From: Hedera helix
Lineage: Eukaryota > Streptophyta > Magnoliopsida > Apiales > Araliaceae
NCBI GenBank assembly: GCA_947179155.2
Contig: OX359269.1
Coordinates: 28,973,517 to 29,037,516, forward strand
Direction: 5' to 3'
Length of the DNA stretch: 64,000 nt
A model generated the notes under the pieces. That model saw only the letters and a list, made by a program, of their open reading frames with translations. It searched no databases and was not told the DNA's origin. Made by a program: the position numbers and the translations under genes. Positions 34,908 to 46,728 of the stretch are shown one piece after another; position 1 is the first letter of the stretch, and each line of letters begins with the position of its first letter.

Positions 34908-37900
34908 ATGGCGTCGGCGAAGGTTATGGCTTCTTCGACTTCGCGGAATGCGGATCTTAAACGAAAATCCTCTTCTTCTTTCTCTACTAAATCATCTTCA
35001 ATTTCAGATCCCCAAATTCATCACCAGAACAGTGTCAACAAGAACAATTCTTCAGCCGTTTCGATGACCGTCGACGGAATTTTACGGAATGTTTACGCCG
35101 AAAACAACCGAGCCTCGACGGCGAACACTTTGCTCGACGCCGAGATTACCTTGTTAGACTCCGCCGGGGCCGTCACGTCCATCAGTGAGAATGAAGATGG
35201 TGGTGGAATTCGCCGGCAGGAGAGTGCGAGGCCTAAAACTGTGTGTGATGTGTGGAGAGAGATCGTGGCGGGGAGGAGAGAGAAGAGAGAGTGTAAACGA
35301 GAGGCGCCGGAGGATAATGAAATGATGACTTTGGAGGAGTTTTTGGCGAAGGCGGATGCGGTGGAGGGAGAGGGCGTGAAGGTAGAGCTGCCGACAGAGA
35401 GGTTGAGTAGCGGAATATTTGCATTTGATCAGGGTATGATTGTATCGGAGCGGAGTGGAGAAGGTCTGATTGGGTATGTGAATGAAGTGGAGGAGATTGG
35501 AGGAGGGAGAGGGAAGAGAAGAACGCTTTTGGAGCCCTTGGATAAGGCGGCGCAGCAGAGGCAGAGGAGGATGATTAAGAATAGGGAATCAGCTGCAAGG
35601 TCCAGGGAGAGAAAGCAAGTGAGGATTTTCTAAATATTTTTTCAAATCATTTTTGTTTTGTTATTGTGTTGATACTTGAAATGTGTTTTGACTGAATTTG
35701 GTTATGTGGTATGGGTTTTAGGCTTATCAAGTTGAATTAGAAGCAATGGCTGTGAAACTGGAGGAGGAGAATGAACTGCTGTTGAAAGAAAAGGTACTGC
35801 AGATGTTTATTGATCGTCAAAGTTATTTCCTTTTCTTTATTTTACAGAGTGGGAGCTGGAAGTGTTTCATTCTTAATTGAAGATTAGTGTTTTAGTGTTT
35901 TAGGCACTCTACATTTCATAGTTATTTTTGATTTATGCATGAACTTGGCAAGTTTATTTGGCACCACTTGCTGCTCCAATAATGTCTGAACCTGAAATTT
36001 TTGTTAAAGTTCAGTGAACAAAATTAGGAAGTATGAAAATATCCACTCAAGACTGATAAGACATTTCTCAAATTTGGTTGAGTGCTGGTTTTTTTGAGCC
36101 ACAGCTGAACAATTCACACATAATTAGCATGCCTTGTAAGTTATTGAGTTTTTGTTGCTTGCTACTGTTGTCACATTTTACTTCCTTGTCTTTCATGATA
36201 TAGGCACTATATCAACTCAAAATTACATTATCTGCTGACTTATGAACTTGTTATTATATCGTTGTCAACATTATAATAGCCAAAGGTAGTTGATTCATTG
36301 ATTGTATTACTATGTAAATTGTTTGCTTCTGTGGAATGAGTGGAATTACGATTTTAGTTCCATCTTAATGAACTCTGGAATCATAGTAAGGAAATTGCAT
36401 TTTCTTATTAAGTAAAAGGAGGTTAGTGGCATCTGTTTTTATCAGAGGATTATCTCCTTAACAATACTTAATTTGTTCTTTTTAACTTTTTGGGTTTGAA
36501 CATTCTTCATAAATTGTTGTACAAGTTACCACTTCTCTCTACATTATGAAATTGAAACACTTGTGAAAAACATGTACCGAACAACAAATTGTAATATTTG
36601 ACTATTGAACCCCTCTTATATTTGGTGTTTTCATGCACGCTTTTGACTGTTTTTAAAAAATATAATGTTTTCCGGATTTAATTCACTATGAGAATCTTAT
36701 AGAATTTATAGTGGTACAAGTCTCGCAGCTTTTACGATGCTGTAGGTGGACAAGCTATTGTTTGTCGCTTTATGATATCTACTTTTACCTATTAAAAAGC
36801 AGTGTTACATGGACTCTTCATTTTTTCAAAAGTACCCGGTATAGGTCTGGTACTGGACACTAAAATAGAGAGAAATAGTGAAATATGTTCTAAAAATAGG
36901 TTAGTCCAGTGCCGGACACTTTTAGAATACTTCTAGGGATCCCGAGTCCATGTAATATAGTTAGAAAGGTATAAACTTAGATATTGCACAAGCAATTTGA
37001 TAAGGACCACCATTGATATATTGTAACATTCTAATTTAACTTACGATAATAGTCTTGCATTTATAGCTGCTGGTTGCTTTTGTCGTGAAACTTTGTAATG
37101 GACTATGGTGCTTTTATTGGGACTTTATATGATCTGAATTCGAGAATGTTTTGAAACCTATTTTACATCATGTAATCCTTACAATTGGTCTTTGTACTCT
37201 GTCCAACACTTTTGCTTTTGCTGCTGAACTGTAACTGAATGTTCTATGGAGTTGAATCAAGTTTGTGACTTGGATGTTGAAACAACAGTAACTGAGCGTA
37301 AATTTGAGTTGATAATTGTTTTGCAAATACAAATAATTTTTGGTGTTCAACTACGGACGCTGATTTCTGTTTGGAATTAATGATGTGTTTTCATTTAGGA
37401 CTTTGGGTGTTTTATTACGTTGCGTCTTTGCTTACTCTCTTTTCCCTGTAATGTCAAAATTTGATTTATTTATTTTTTCTTATGAATGCTATTTCTCGAA
37501 TTTACAATTGACTTATTTTTTTTCTCCTTCTATTTTTTTAGGCACAGCGAACTAAGGAAAGGTTGAAGCAGGTATGCATCTTGCCATGGTCTTTATATTA
37601 TTTTTAGTTCTTATTATGGAATTTTCTGAAAGCTATATGGCAGTTCGATTCAAGAGCCATTTTAATGTGAAAACCCTTTAATGAAGTGCGTCTATGGCTC
37701 ATAGGCACTGATATGACATTGAAAAGTCATAAAAGTCAAGAAATAAGACTGTCCAATAAACAAATTTTGGGCGACCATAAATTTTTTGAATAGGATGAAC
37801 AAAAGATGGCTATATATTTAGTGGATGTGTATTTTGCTTTTAGCCCACGTGGGACACCTCTTCGAAGCCACAAGCCTGTAGCCCTTTCCACATGCGTGTT

Positions 37901-38118
37901 TCTTATTAATGTATCTTTTTTACTTATAGTTCCTTGATCTATGTCCTTTTAAAGTACCAGTCAAAGATCAGGATCCTTGCATATCTTAAGAACACTGGAA
38001 CAGCCATTTTTACAAAACATTACCTTAGCCTCAGCATAACCTAAGCCCTTCATTTTAGTCTAATTCAATAATTGGTAATCCATGTAACACTCGTAAACTT
38101 AATTTGTGATAGTATAAC

Positions 38119-38180
<62 letters not shown>

Positions 38181-39425
38181 CCCTTTTATTTCACCCTCTA
38201 AAGTATGGTTTGATTCCCCATTTGAGAGTTGTTGGACAAACTATCGTGGCTTTCAGCATAACAGCTTGAAAGAATAACCGAATTATATTATGTAGTTTTA
38301 ATAATTGGATCCTTGAACAATATTTCAAGAACCATCCTATTGACAATGAAGCACGGTTAATTTTTTATGCAGCGGTATTTCATGTTTGTCTATTGAGAAT
38401 CTGGGAAAAATAGTGGTAATGTAATGATTTTTAAGTCATTACAACATTTAACACAAAAATACGCTAATTATATGACAAACTAGTCATAGTAAAACTAAAT
38501 ATCATTTCTCACTTGGCCTCCTTGTTTCATAACATGAAACCAAAGCTGTTGAAATGCAATATGATTTTTCATTTAACTGCCATAAAAATGTACATTATGA
38601 AATGTGATGCTCACAAACTATTTCCTGTCATGTTTGTGGCAGTTTAAGATCCTCAAGTACACCCCTTAAAGCTTGTTATTCATAGTCATCAACAACTTAA
38701 CATTTCTTGTCATCCATTACTCAATAGTCGATACCAACGCAAGTTTGTTGATTATCAGAAAATTGTGTTTTATTGATCCTCGATCAGGATTGTTGATTGG
38801 TGAATCAGGGATTGTAAAGGAAAAATAATTCTGAGAGCTATAAATGATGTTACCTGTATTTCCCATAGAAAATCTAACAGTAATACTCCATCTGTCCAGG
38901 TATAATTGTCTCCTTTTCATTTTGTGCGTTTTTGTAGCACGGATTGATCAATATTTTTTTGACACAACTTAAAATCCATGTCACATACACTCACTAAAGG
39001 AAAAGAAAAAGGTAACAACTTAAAGAAACCAGACTGAGGTAGTATACATTATGTATTGATTCAATCTGTGAAGTAATCATCTACCTGATAAAGTTGCTTG
39101 AGTTTCACTGATGCATTTTTAAGTTGAACTTGTTTGATACACAATTATTAATTTATCTGTGAAACTGAAACCTAATGATTGATAGATACCTAAAGAAGAT
39201 TCTTTTAGTTGAATTTTTGTAGGATAACTATGGAGCAGTAGCAATCAATGTAAATGATGAAGAATCTGTTGGTTGAATTTTATTTAGTTACTTTGGTGCT
39301 GAAGCAATCAATGTTAATGACTTTGTAATTGGGTTTCCCTGCAGCTCATGGAGAAAGTTGTCCCAGTTGTGGAGAAGCAAAGACCACAACGTGTTCTTCG
39401 GAGGGTTGGCTCGACTCACTGGTAG
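34908..39425 (+). CDS. Group A bZIP transcription factor, GBF4-like
   Basis: Four exons: 34908-35618, 35722-35793, 37542-37571, 39345-39425, all joined in phase 0 with GT..AG introns, giving 297 residues. The N-terminus is Ser-rich (1-50). Conserved blocks of the ABI5/ABF/GBF4 group follow: KTVCDVWREIV (110-120) and MTLEEFLAKAD (140-150), which contain or adjoin candidate kinase sites. The basic region RQRRMIKNRESAARSRERKQ (218-237) has the N-x7-R signature (Asn225, Arg233). The leucine zipper starts in exon 2 with Leu243, Leu250 and Leu257. The C-terminus ends in a short basic STHW tail like GBF4. Such factors act in the nucleus as dimers on G-box/ABRE elements, often in abscisic acid or stress responses. 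Exon 1 is clearly richer in G+C than its surroundings. The start is the first ATG in frame and gives the family's usual MAS.K.M start. Introns 2 and 3 are about 1.75 kb each and carry MITEs. The family is clear; true orthology to GBF4 is inferred. Confidence 0.94.
36805..36955. mobile_element. MITE in bZIP intron 2
   Basis: TTACATGGACTC (36805-36816) and GAGTCCATGTAA (36944-36955) are perfect 12-bp inverted repeats. The interior contains GTCCGGCAC/GGTACTGGACAC-type inverted motifs. It is 151 bp with no coding content. A target duplication is not clear. Confidence 0.65.
38121..38178. repeat. (AT)n microsatellite in bZIP intron 3
   Basis: A pure TA run of almost 60 bases. It causes a spurious repetitive reading frame. 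Confidence 0.97.
38884..39044. mobile_element. Stowaway-like MITE in bZIP intron 3
   Basis: Starts TACTCCATCTGTCC and ends CAGACTGAGGTAGTA, degenerate forms of the Stowaway ends (CTCCCTCCGTCC). TA flanks both ends, as for Tc1/mariner-type insertion. It is 161 bp, within the usual size range. Confidence 0.7.
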
Positions 39426-41860
39426 TTATATCTTTATGCAAGTCTTATGAGATGGAAATCAAGTTCCTTCCTGTCAAAGGAAACTGTTAAAACAACATAC
39501 ACCAAAGCAGTTTCCTGCTGAATCAATACTTTTAGTAATGGTTGTTCTCTTTGAGCAATTAATATGCTCTGTTATATAGAATAGGGTATGTGGCTAACAA
39601 CCCAAATCATCGAATTCTAGTTGGTTCTTGTGGCTAGCAGTTTCTAGTTATTGTAGTTAGCTATTTGTTGCAATACGAGCCTTGGCTACCCATAGTGCAT
39701 ATGTAAGGGGAGAGAGGAAGTTGGATTGACGTACTGTATCATGTGTTAATCATGTTCAATGGTGGAAAAATGAATAAGGATGAGTACTTTTGTATTAATC
39801 AGTACTTCGGTGGTTTATATTACTGCAGAGGTAACTAATAGTCTAGTGAACTCGGCCAAAGCTCATTTTAATAGACTACAGACTTTTGCATATGGAGCTA
39901 GAGCTGTGAACAACGGTTCGGCTCGGCTAAGTGGAGTTGAACTGTGGTTATTTAGTTAAACGAGGAAAGCTCGAATGATACAGTGTTAGGCTTGAGCCCA
40001 ATTGGAGTAATGCAGCTGAGTTAGATTCCAGACTTTTTTTTTTGTTTTATAAAAGAGAAGTTAAAGAGTTGGACTTGATCTTGAACTCATCCAGATCGCT
40101 CGTTTAAGTGAACTTGACTTGTTTATTAAACGAGTTAGAGTTTGTGCATCAAATCTCAATTTAATTTAAAGTCTGGCATGACTAGGTTTTATTTTATTAC
40201 TTTTAAGCAAGGTTGACTCGCTTGCTTACAGCTTCATATGGAGTTTTCCATTACCAAATTTTCTAGGATGCCCTTCCCAAAATAAAAATTTGTTTGTATT
40301 TGGAATAGTAAAGAACAATAAAATGCAGCTTCCACTCTTACAAAAGCCAATTTCTTATCATTTCTTTTCAATTATATCTGTATTATTTTTTATGTTTCAT
40401 TCATTTTCATTTGATTATTAACCTCTTTTAAGCAAAGTAATTATTCAGTAGTTTCGAATTATAGTCACGTGGTGTTTTAAATTAATTATATTTTTTTATT
40501 TTAGTAGGGTTTTTTTTTTTTATTTTAGTAAATTTAAAACTACATGTAATGAGATACAACTAAAATAAAAAAAAATCAAGCAAGGATAATTATCAAGTAC
40601 TCACTGTTTGTGTTATCAAGGTACCAAATCTGACATTTTACAACGTCCTCTGTTGTTTATAGACTGTTCACCGATGCTTTTGTCGCCTACTCCTTGTCAT
40701 GACTTATGGAACTTGGACCACCCCTTAATTTGGATATTTTCCCTTGAGCTGCAATTTATATTGCACAATCCCTTAGATCTTTACTAAACTAATTAAAAAA
40801 ATAAATCGAGACTCTTATTTTGGAACAATTCGAAAACAAAAAGTGAGACAAACGAATTAAACTACATTTATATTAAGGAGAAACATATTTTTTATTTTTA
40901 TTTTTGTGCGCGTTTCATGGGACTAGTAGATACCAACGAGTTCTAATTAAAAGGATGTTATGGTCTGGTGCGAATTACATGAGAACTCTCAAATGGTGTT
41001 TAGGTGTCGCGGAGTTCATGATATGAAGCTCCAATTGGGAAAGTGAATCGGTACCCATTTCATGATATATAGCGAAATAATACTTTTAATTTTTTTTATT
41101 CTTCTGAAAACATAACATACTTGATTACCTTTGAGTGATACTGTAAAGTAAAGAGCCAGAAATTATTAAAAATTTAAAATGTGAAAAGAATGTATAGAAC
41201 ACAAAAAATAAAAATATAATAATAACAATGATAACAATAATAATAATGGTAAAAAAATAATATTTTTACAGTTTCACCGACACTCGATAAAAAATTATTA
41301 TTATATATCTATAACAATAATTTAACTATAAAAATATAAAAAATTACGGTAAAAATATCAATTTCTTAAAGCTGACTCGGGTTCCTCAAATTATACATGT
41401 TGCGGCAACTTGGTAATCACAAAACTAATCATTTTAAAATAATAATCCCCATCATCGCTCGTTACAAACACTGTTTCTCTCTCTGTTTTACCAATCCCTT
41501 TATAAAATAATTTCTTAGGAACAGAATCATTTCACCTTTTACTGCAAATTCAAACTCCTCCCCTGAAAAGCCGAGCATGCCTGACACTTTAATTCTCTCT
41601 CTTTTTTCTTACCCTTTTTTTTTTCAATATAATAATTTTATCATTTATTCATATAATAATTTTCATAAAAAATAGTAAGACTCACTATTTATATAATGAA
41701 TCCCATCATTTTTTATAAAAATTATTATATAAATCATTGCAAAATATCATTACTCATATTTTTTTTCTCTTTTCTTCCACATTTATCAGACCCACAAAGC
41801 TCTTAAAACCACCCACTTTCATTCTCTCTCTAAAATTCTCTAGTTGTTTCTCTAAAATTC
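39426..41860. other. Intergenic region between bZIP and phytocyanin genes
   Basis: Contains the 3' untranslated region of the bZIP gene. 39895-40230 has CGGTTCGGCTCGGCT near the left and AAACGAG/CTCGTTTAA motifs to the right, like a degraded hAT-type MITE. 40900-41060 is less AT-rich without a coding frame. Close to the next gene a TATAAAATA lies at 41501-41509, a possible promoter, with a CT-rich leader after it. Confidence 0.45.
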
Positions 41861-44423
41861 ATGGATTCTTCATCTTCTAGACTTATCTTCTTCTTGGTTT
41901 TTCTCAATACTCTGTTTTTGTTCAAGATTACTCAGTCTGCAACAGTAGTAGTAGATGGAGTTTCAGAATGGAAAGACCCAACTGTTCAAGTAGGGGATTC
42001 CATCAGTAAGTACTAGTAGTAAAGTTTTAATCTTTATAATAATTTTACTTCTTTTTGTTTATCTTTGCGTAACTTAGTTGCATTGAATTTTAACTGCTAT
42101 TTCTTTGTTCTCAGTTTTCCAGCACAAGCATCACTATAATCTCTACATTTTCCAGAACAGAAGAGCCTTTAATCTATGCAACTTCACTCAGACTACCCTT
42201 CTCAGCAAACCCAGTTCCTCCTCCTACACAGTATGCCTCTCTCCATCTCTCTCTTCTCAACTACTGAAAATTGATACTCCCTCCTCTCCCACAAAAGGAG
42301 TCTCATTGTCAATTTTTTGTCCCAAAAATAGAGTCCCACTTCTTTGATGCTTGTTCGTCTACCCTGCGTTTCAAGAGTTTGGTTAAGTTTCAAATACACG
42401 AAACGCCGTTGCACTTGAGAATCTTGTTTGTTTACACCAATTTATTTAACTCGGGGCATAATGCATCAAAACTAATAGTCTACATGCACTAAATGCTAAT
42501 AGCCCAACAAAACCCGAGTATAAAATATCACAATTTCGTTATCCTGTCAGTATTACACAACTAAACACTCAACAAATTTAAGAATAAACATGAACAAAAT
42601 TATATCTTTAAAGTTTATAATTTTGTAAATCAGACTAGAACATAGAGAGTATAAAAGCAAAAATAAAAATTGGCCCACTGGCCATTTTATTCTCTGGAAA
42701 TTTCAGAAATCAGAAATGGCTCAAAATAAAGTCTTAAACCTCTGTGACTTCTGTCCCATGGCTTTTTGACTATGTCAAACGGTTACATAAATGTACTTGA
42801 ATTTATGTTTTTGTACAGATGAATTATTCCTTGGCCAAATTCAAAATTCAATTACTTCATTTAGCATGCTTTTCCTTAAATTTTTGTAACCCATATCCTT
42901 TTTTTTGACATGAAGTGGCACCCATCAAGACTAGGTTTTTTCTATTTCTCCTTCAACAATGGCTCAATCAAACCATGCCAAGAAGGTCAAAAACTGGCTA
43001 TAAAGGTTTCCTTTTCTCAACAAGAAAATGCACCAAAACAACCACCAATGGCAGCTCCACCACTAAGCTCTGGTGGCACGGTATCGTCTTCTCCCTCGTA
43101 CCCTTGGCCTTCCGGTCCTCGAGAGTCAATTTCACCTAGTCCTGCAACTACTAATCCTACTTTTCCGGCCACAAGTCCGTCCATATTACCGGAAAAAGGC
43201 AGTGGTGGTGGTGGTATGCCATTTATAGACAGCAACCCTGCAGTTCCTCTGCCTACTGGTGTAGTGGACTCTGCTACCATAGGCCCTTTGCTCACAGCTG
43301 GTGACAGTAGATTACAGGTACATATACTGTGCTACCATAACCTTTTTTCTTTTACTGTGCACAAATACTAATTTACTTGAAGGAAACTGATATTTTCACA
43401 TGGAAATATGAAATTTACACATAGTTCCACTCGCATGAATAGTGACTGGGATCTACATTAATGTAAGATGGATTAACTATCATGTTTTTCACATGAAAAT
43501 ATCAGTTTCCTTTACTTTAATATGGGTAGGGAGAAGTGAAAATGTCAAATAGTACTCTCATTTGCAGACGGAGGGGTAAATATTTATATACCTTTTGTTC
43601 CAAAATATAAGTTTACTTGCCTTTGTAAAGTGAACTTATTATTTCTTTTTACTACATGAGATAAGAAATATATACAAAAACAACACTATGCAAAAGATGA
43701 AATATAAGGAACTGAAAAATGCACTGCACTTTTGACGAGTTGTCTTTCACTTTGAGAACAAAATGTAGTTCAATTTAATGCTTGCAAAAGGTTGTAATTG
43801 GAGAAAAGTAGAGTGCATTTTGATCTCCCTTGAAATTATGGACCTCATTTACTACTATAGTACTCTGTTATAGTAGTGAGTGAGGCAAGTAATTGTTGGA
43901 CTAAAATGTAAAACTATCCCATGTTTGTGCCCCATGTGTTGTTTTCGCCTTTGAATTTGATTAATTAACAAATTCCTCTCTTAAAATACAATTATTAGTG
44001 CAAGACTGTACCTTTAAAGATATAATTAACAGTTCAAAACTGACTCAAAAATTATAGCTTTGCACGACTAATTGTATCACAAAATAGCGATTTGCTATAT
44101 TGTAAACTCAAGTACTCCACAAAGTGATAAACTCGAGGTTTGGTTTGCATTCTAGTCTAGTTGTCGGGTTGTAAATGAAATATGATGAGTAAGGGTGAAG
44201 GAAAAATGAGGGTGTGGCATTTTCTAAACATCTATACTTGTAATCTAGATTTATTTATAATTGGATAATATATATCATATGCATATATACAGTAGATGCA
44301 ATAGCATAATAACTAATGATGGTGTTTTTGATTGGATTCATTTTTTGGTGGGATCTGCAGGTTTTGGGGTTTCATCAAGTTGAAGGAGTTCTTTGTTGTG
44401 CGCTTTTCCTTGTACTGCTATGA
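41861..44423 (+). CDS. Phytocyanin domain protein, early-nodulin-like, non-copper type
   Basis: Four exons: 41861-42005, 42115-42230, 42916-43317, 44361-44423, giving 241 residues; exon 1 ends after one base of a codon, the other joins are in phase 0. Residues 1-26 are a signal peptide. A cupredoxin-like domain (about 27-120) includes GVSEWKDPTVQVGDSI, FQHKHHYNLYIFQ, Cys70 in NLCNFTQ and Cys108 in SIKPCQEGQK, the conserved disulfide pair. The type 1 copper ligands of blue-copper phytocyanins are missing: Phe100 stands at the usual Cys of Y.F.C and Lys106 replaces the usual His. A Pro/Ser/Thr-rich stretch (about 128-190) is of arabinogalactan type, and the last residues (VLCCALFLVLL) form a short hydrophobic tail that may direct a GPI anchor. 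The product is expected at the outer cell surface. Intron 3 carries a MITE. The exact member within the family is not assigned. Confidence 0.9.
42283..42352. repeat. Stowaway-like MITE fragment in phytocyanin intron 2
   Basis: TACTCCCTCC followed by CCCACAAAAGGAGTC and TTTTTGTCCCAAAAATAGAGTCC resembles the left part of a common plant Stowaway family. A matching right end was not found. Confidence 0.4.
43380..43512. mobile_element. Small MITE in phytocyanin intron 3
   Basis: AAGGAAACTGATATTTTCA (43380-43398) recurs in inverse orientation as TGAAAATATCAGTTTCCTT (43494-43512). The 19-bp arms are perfect and the unit is about 133 bp. Confidence 0.6.
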
Positions 44424-45158
44424 AGAGAGAGAGATAGAGAGAGATTGTGGTTTTTGTATGTAAAGAGATTTTGTGGTTTTGAATCTTAAGTGGCTTTAAT
44501 TAGTGATGCTGATTACACTAGTATGTAATATGCTATTCTTGACCCAACTTTAGATCATTAGCACTTTGTTCATTTCTCTTTTCTTTTCGAGTTTCCCATT
44601 CAATATACTACTACTTTTTAGCGGTTTCTTTTTTATTTCTACTTGTGAAATCCATGTTTTAACTGCCTTTGAAATGGTTAAAAATCACAAAGGTCAAGCT
44701 ATAGCTGCAACTGCAGCTATAGATATCTGATAAGTAAAAAAGAACTGCGGGATATTCATAACCTCTCCTTTCTTTGGTTGCATGCTATATTGATTTGAGG
44801 ATGCAAGTTGGAATATAAAAAAATGTTTATGTTCTCCAAAATCTTGCCACCATAATGAATAATCAGATTATATGTTGGCTTTGCCATAGATTGCAAACCA
44901 AAATATATGGCAGTAACTAGAGGTACAATACAAATGACCAATAACTTATGCTCAAAGTGAGTGAACACAGAGCAAAAAATCAGTTAAATCAAGAATTTTC
45001 TCCTTAATCTAAAGGATTTCAGAAAAATAAATCCCCTATGCTTCAAATACTTTGCTATTTGTATTTCATTGGATTCATTAGGGCAGCAACTGCAATTTAA
45101 AACAGAAAGAAAAGCCAATGGAAGTTCAAGAACTATGGTTATTCACCCCAGTCGAGGC
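44424..45158. other. Region between convergent genes
   Basis: Holds the 3' ends of the phytocyanin gene (from the left) and of the HSP20/RTM2-like gene (from the right). A perfect inverted repeat lies at 44699-44722. No other gene is seen; the frame at 44756-44968 is not credible. Confidence 0.5.
44699..44722. repeat. Perfect short palindrome between convergent genes
   Basis: CTATAGCTGCA and TGCAGCTATAG are separated by two bases (AC). The 11-bp arms would form a strong stem in RNA from either strand. Confidence 0.85.
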
Positions 45159-46728
45159 CTACTGTTTCTTCTTACTTGGTGTGTCGTTGGCTCTGATCAA
45201 ATGAATTACAAACACCATAAGAGAAACTAGTAGAGCAGATCCAGCAATCATTGGAGTACAACACTTTTTAGTCCTTTCAGGTGCATCTGTTTGTGTGGAT
45301 TGATCGCAGAACTTCTTTATTTCTGTAGACTTCTCATCATCAGATCTTTCTTCGTCTTGAGTTTCTGCGCCATCAGTTTGTTTTTTTTCGCGGACTAACT
45401 GATCTTTTCCATTTTGATCCCATGTAGATGCCTCTTGTTCTTGCACATCAGTAGCCATATTTTCTCTTAAACTTGGAGGTCTTTCATTTACTTTCTCATC
45501 TTGAACTTCATGCTCTATCTCTCCTTTCAAATCAAGAGCCTCTTTACTTTCCATTTCTTTTCTTTTAGAAGCCACTTCTTTTCCATACTCATTTCGATCA
45601 GGTGATACTGACAGTTTATCCGAGACTAGATCAACTTTCTGAGCATGTTTACCAACCAGTTTTGCAAATACTGGCAGTTTTTCCGGGGCATTTTCAATAT
45701 TTTGAGCATCTTTAGCATCCAATTCTGCAGATGCTGACAGTTTGTCTGGGATTTTATCAATATTTTGAGCATCTTTACCATCGGATTCTGCAGATTCTTC
45801 ACGCTTAAATGTTTCCCAGTCAATTTTCTCATCAGCCTCAACTTGCAATGATTCAGAAAACCCTCTGGCAATCTCTTCTTCTTTCACTTCCTCAATTCCA
45901 ACCCCTTCTACCCCTTCAATCACCTTCGGCATTGAAATGGTTAGCATCGATTCATCTCTGTTAAATCTCGCCTTAATTTTATCCAAAATCACGCCATCAG
46001 GAATTTTAAAAGTCTTCCTAAATCCCCTCATCTCAATCTCTTTCTTGCACACTTTCAAACCCACCATCACCATTTCTTGAACTGGTTTTTTGCCGCTTAT
46101 AAGAATCTTACTCCCATCCTCATTTATGTCAATCTTTATTTGATCTCTTGTGTAACCTGCGTTTATTCATAAATTTCAATGATTTGAAAAGAAAAGAAAG
46201 AAAAAAAATGTACAAATAATCAAATATAAAGAACCAAGGCACATTTGTTTGCAAAAATAATAGTTGGAATATGACTATTTATATAAATTTATTATCACGA
46301 TTAGTCCGTTATTTAATTCATGGACTATTAGTTACCATTTCTAAGGTTATTTGATACTTCAAAAGAAAGATTATATAATACCACATTTCCACTTGGGATA
46401 ATAATTCATCATCAAATAACCTTAGAAATGAATAAATATAGTCCATATGATTTACTAACGAACTAGTCATCCAATAAAAGATTCTGTAGCGATAATATAT
46501 TAATTAGTACACACATACATATCTCATCCATCATTTTTTTACAAAGAAACGTAGCCTAAAGAAGCATATATGAGAATGACAACCTTTTAGATGTGCAGTG
46601 AGAATGAACATGATGTGTGTTTCTTTGGATACGAAAACAGGGCCGGTTCGATCTTTAGCAATCAGAAGATCAACATATGCAAAATCATCCAAGATTTTGG
46701 TGAGCTTGTATCCCAATTCAATTTCCAT
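45159..46728 (-). CDS. HSP20-domain protein with C-terminal membrane anchor, RTM2-like
   Basis: Two exons on the minus strand: 46728-46584 and 46156-45159, joined within a Gly codon (G/GT), 380 residues. Residues about 30-126 form an alpha-crystallin/HSP20 domain: ETHIMFILTAHLKGYTRDQI, the strand segment SKILISGKKPV, FRKTFKIPDGVILDKIKARF and the closing MLTISMPK. A long acidic, Lys/Glu-rich middle part follows, with three imperfect repeats of about 21 residues (about 173-235; AKDAQNIENAPEKL type). Residues about 351-370 (MIAGSALLVSLMVFVIHLIR) are a transmembrane segment, ending in a short basic tail. This architecture is that of Arabidopsis RTM2 and its relatives, phloem-associated membrane-anchored small heat-shock-like proteins of which RTM2 restricts long-distance potyvirus movement. 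Whether this gene has that role cannot be told. The intron contains a palindromic MITE. The gene converges on the phytocyanin gene. Confidence 0.9.
46299..46469. mobile_element. Palindromic MITE in the RTM2-like intron
   Basis: TTTCTAAGGTTATTTGAT (about 46338-46355) and ATCAAATAACCTTAGAAA (46411-46428) are perfect inverted copies. Weaker complementarity (GGACTATTAGTTA against AATAAATATAGTCC, then further out TTAGTCCGTTA against TAACGAACTAG) extends the arms to about 57 bp each. Confidence 0.65.

Noticed and set aside
35233..35424. Pro/Ser-rich frame on the minus strand
   Set aside because: Antisense shadow of bZIP exon 1.
38072..38269. Frame with Ile-Tyr repeats
   Set aside because: Translation of the (AT)n microsatellite in bZIP intron 3.
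45626..45871. 81-codon minus-strand frame with repeated MLKILK
   Set aside because: Out-of-frame reading of the repeat region of the RTM2-like exon 2.
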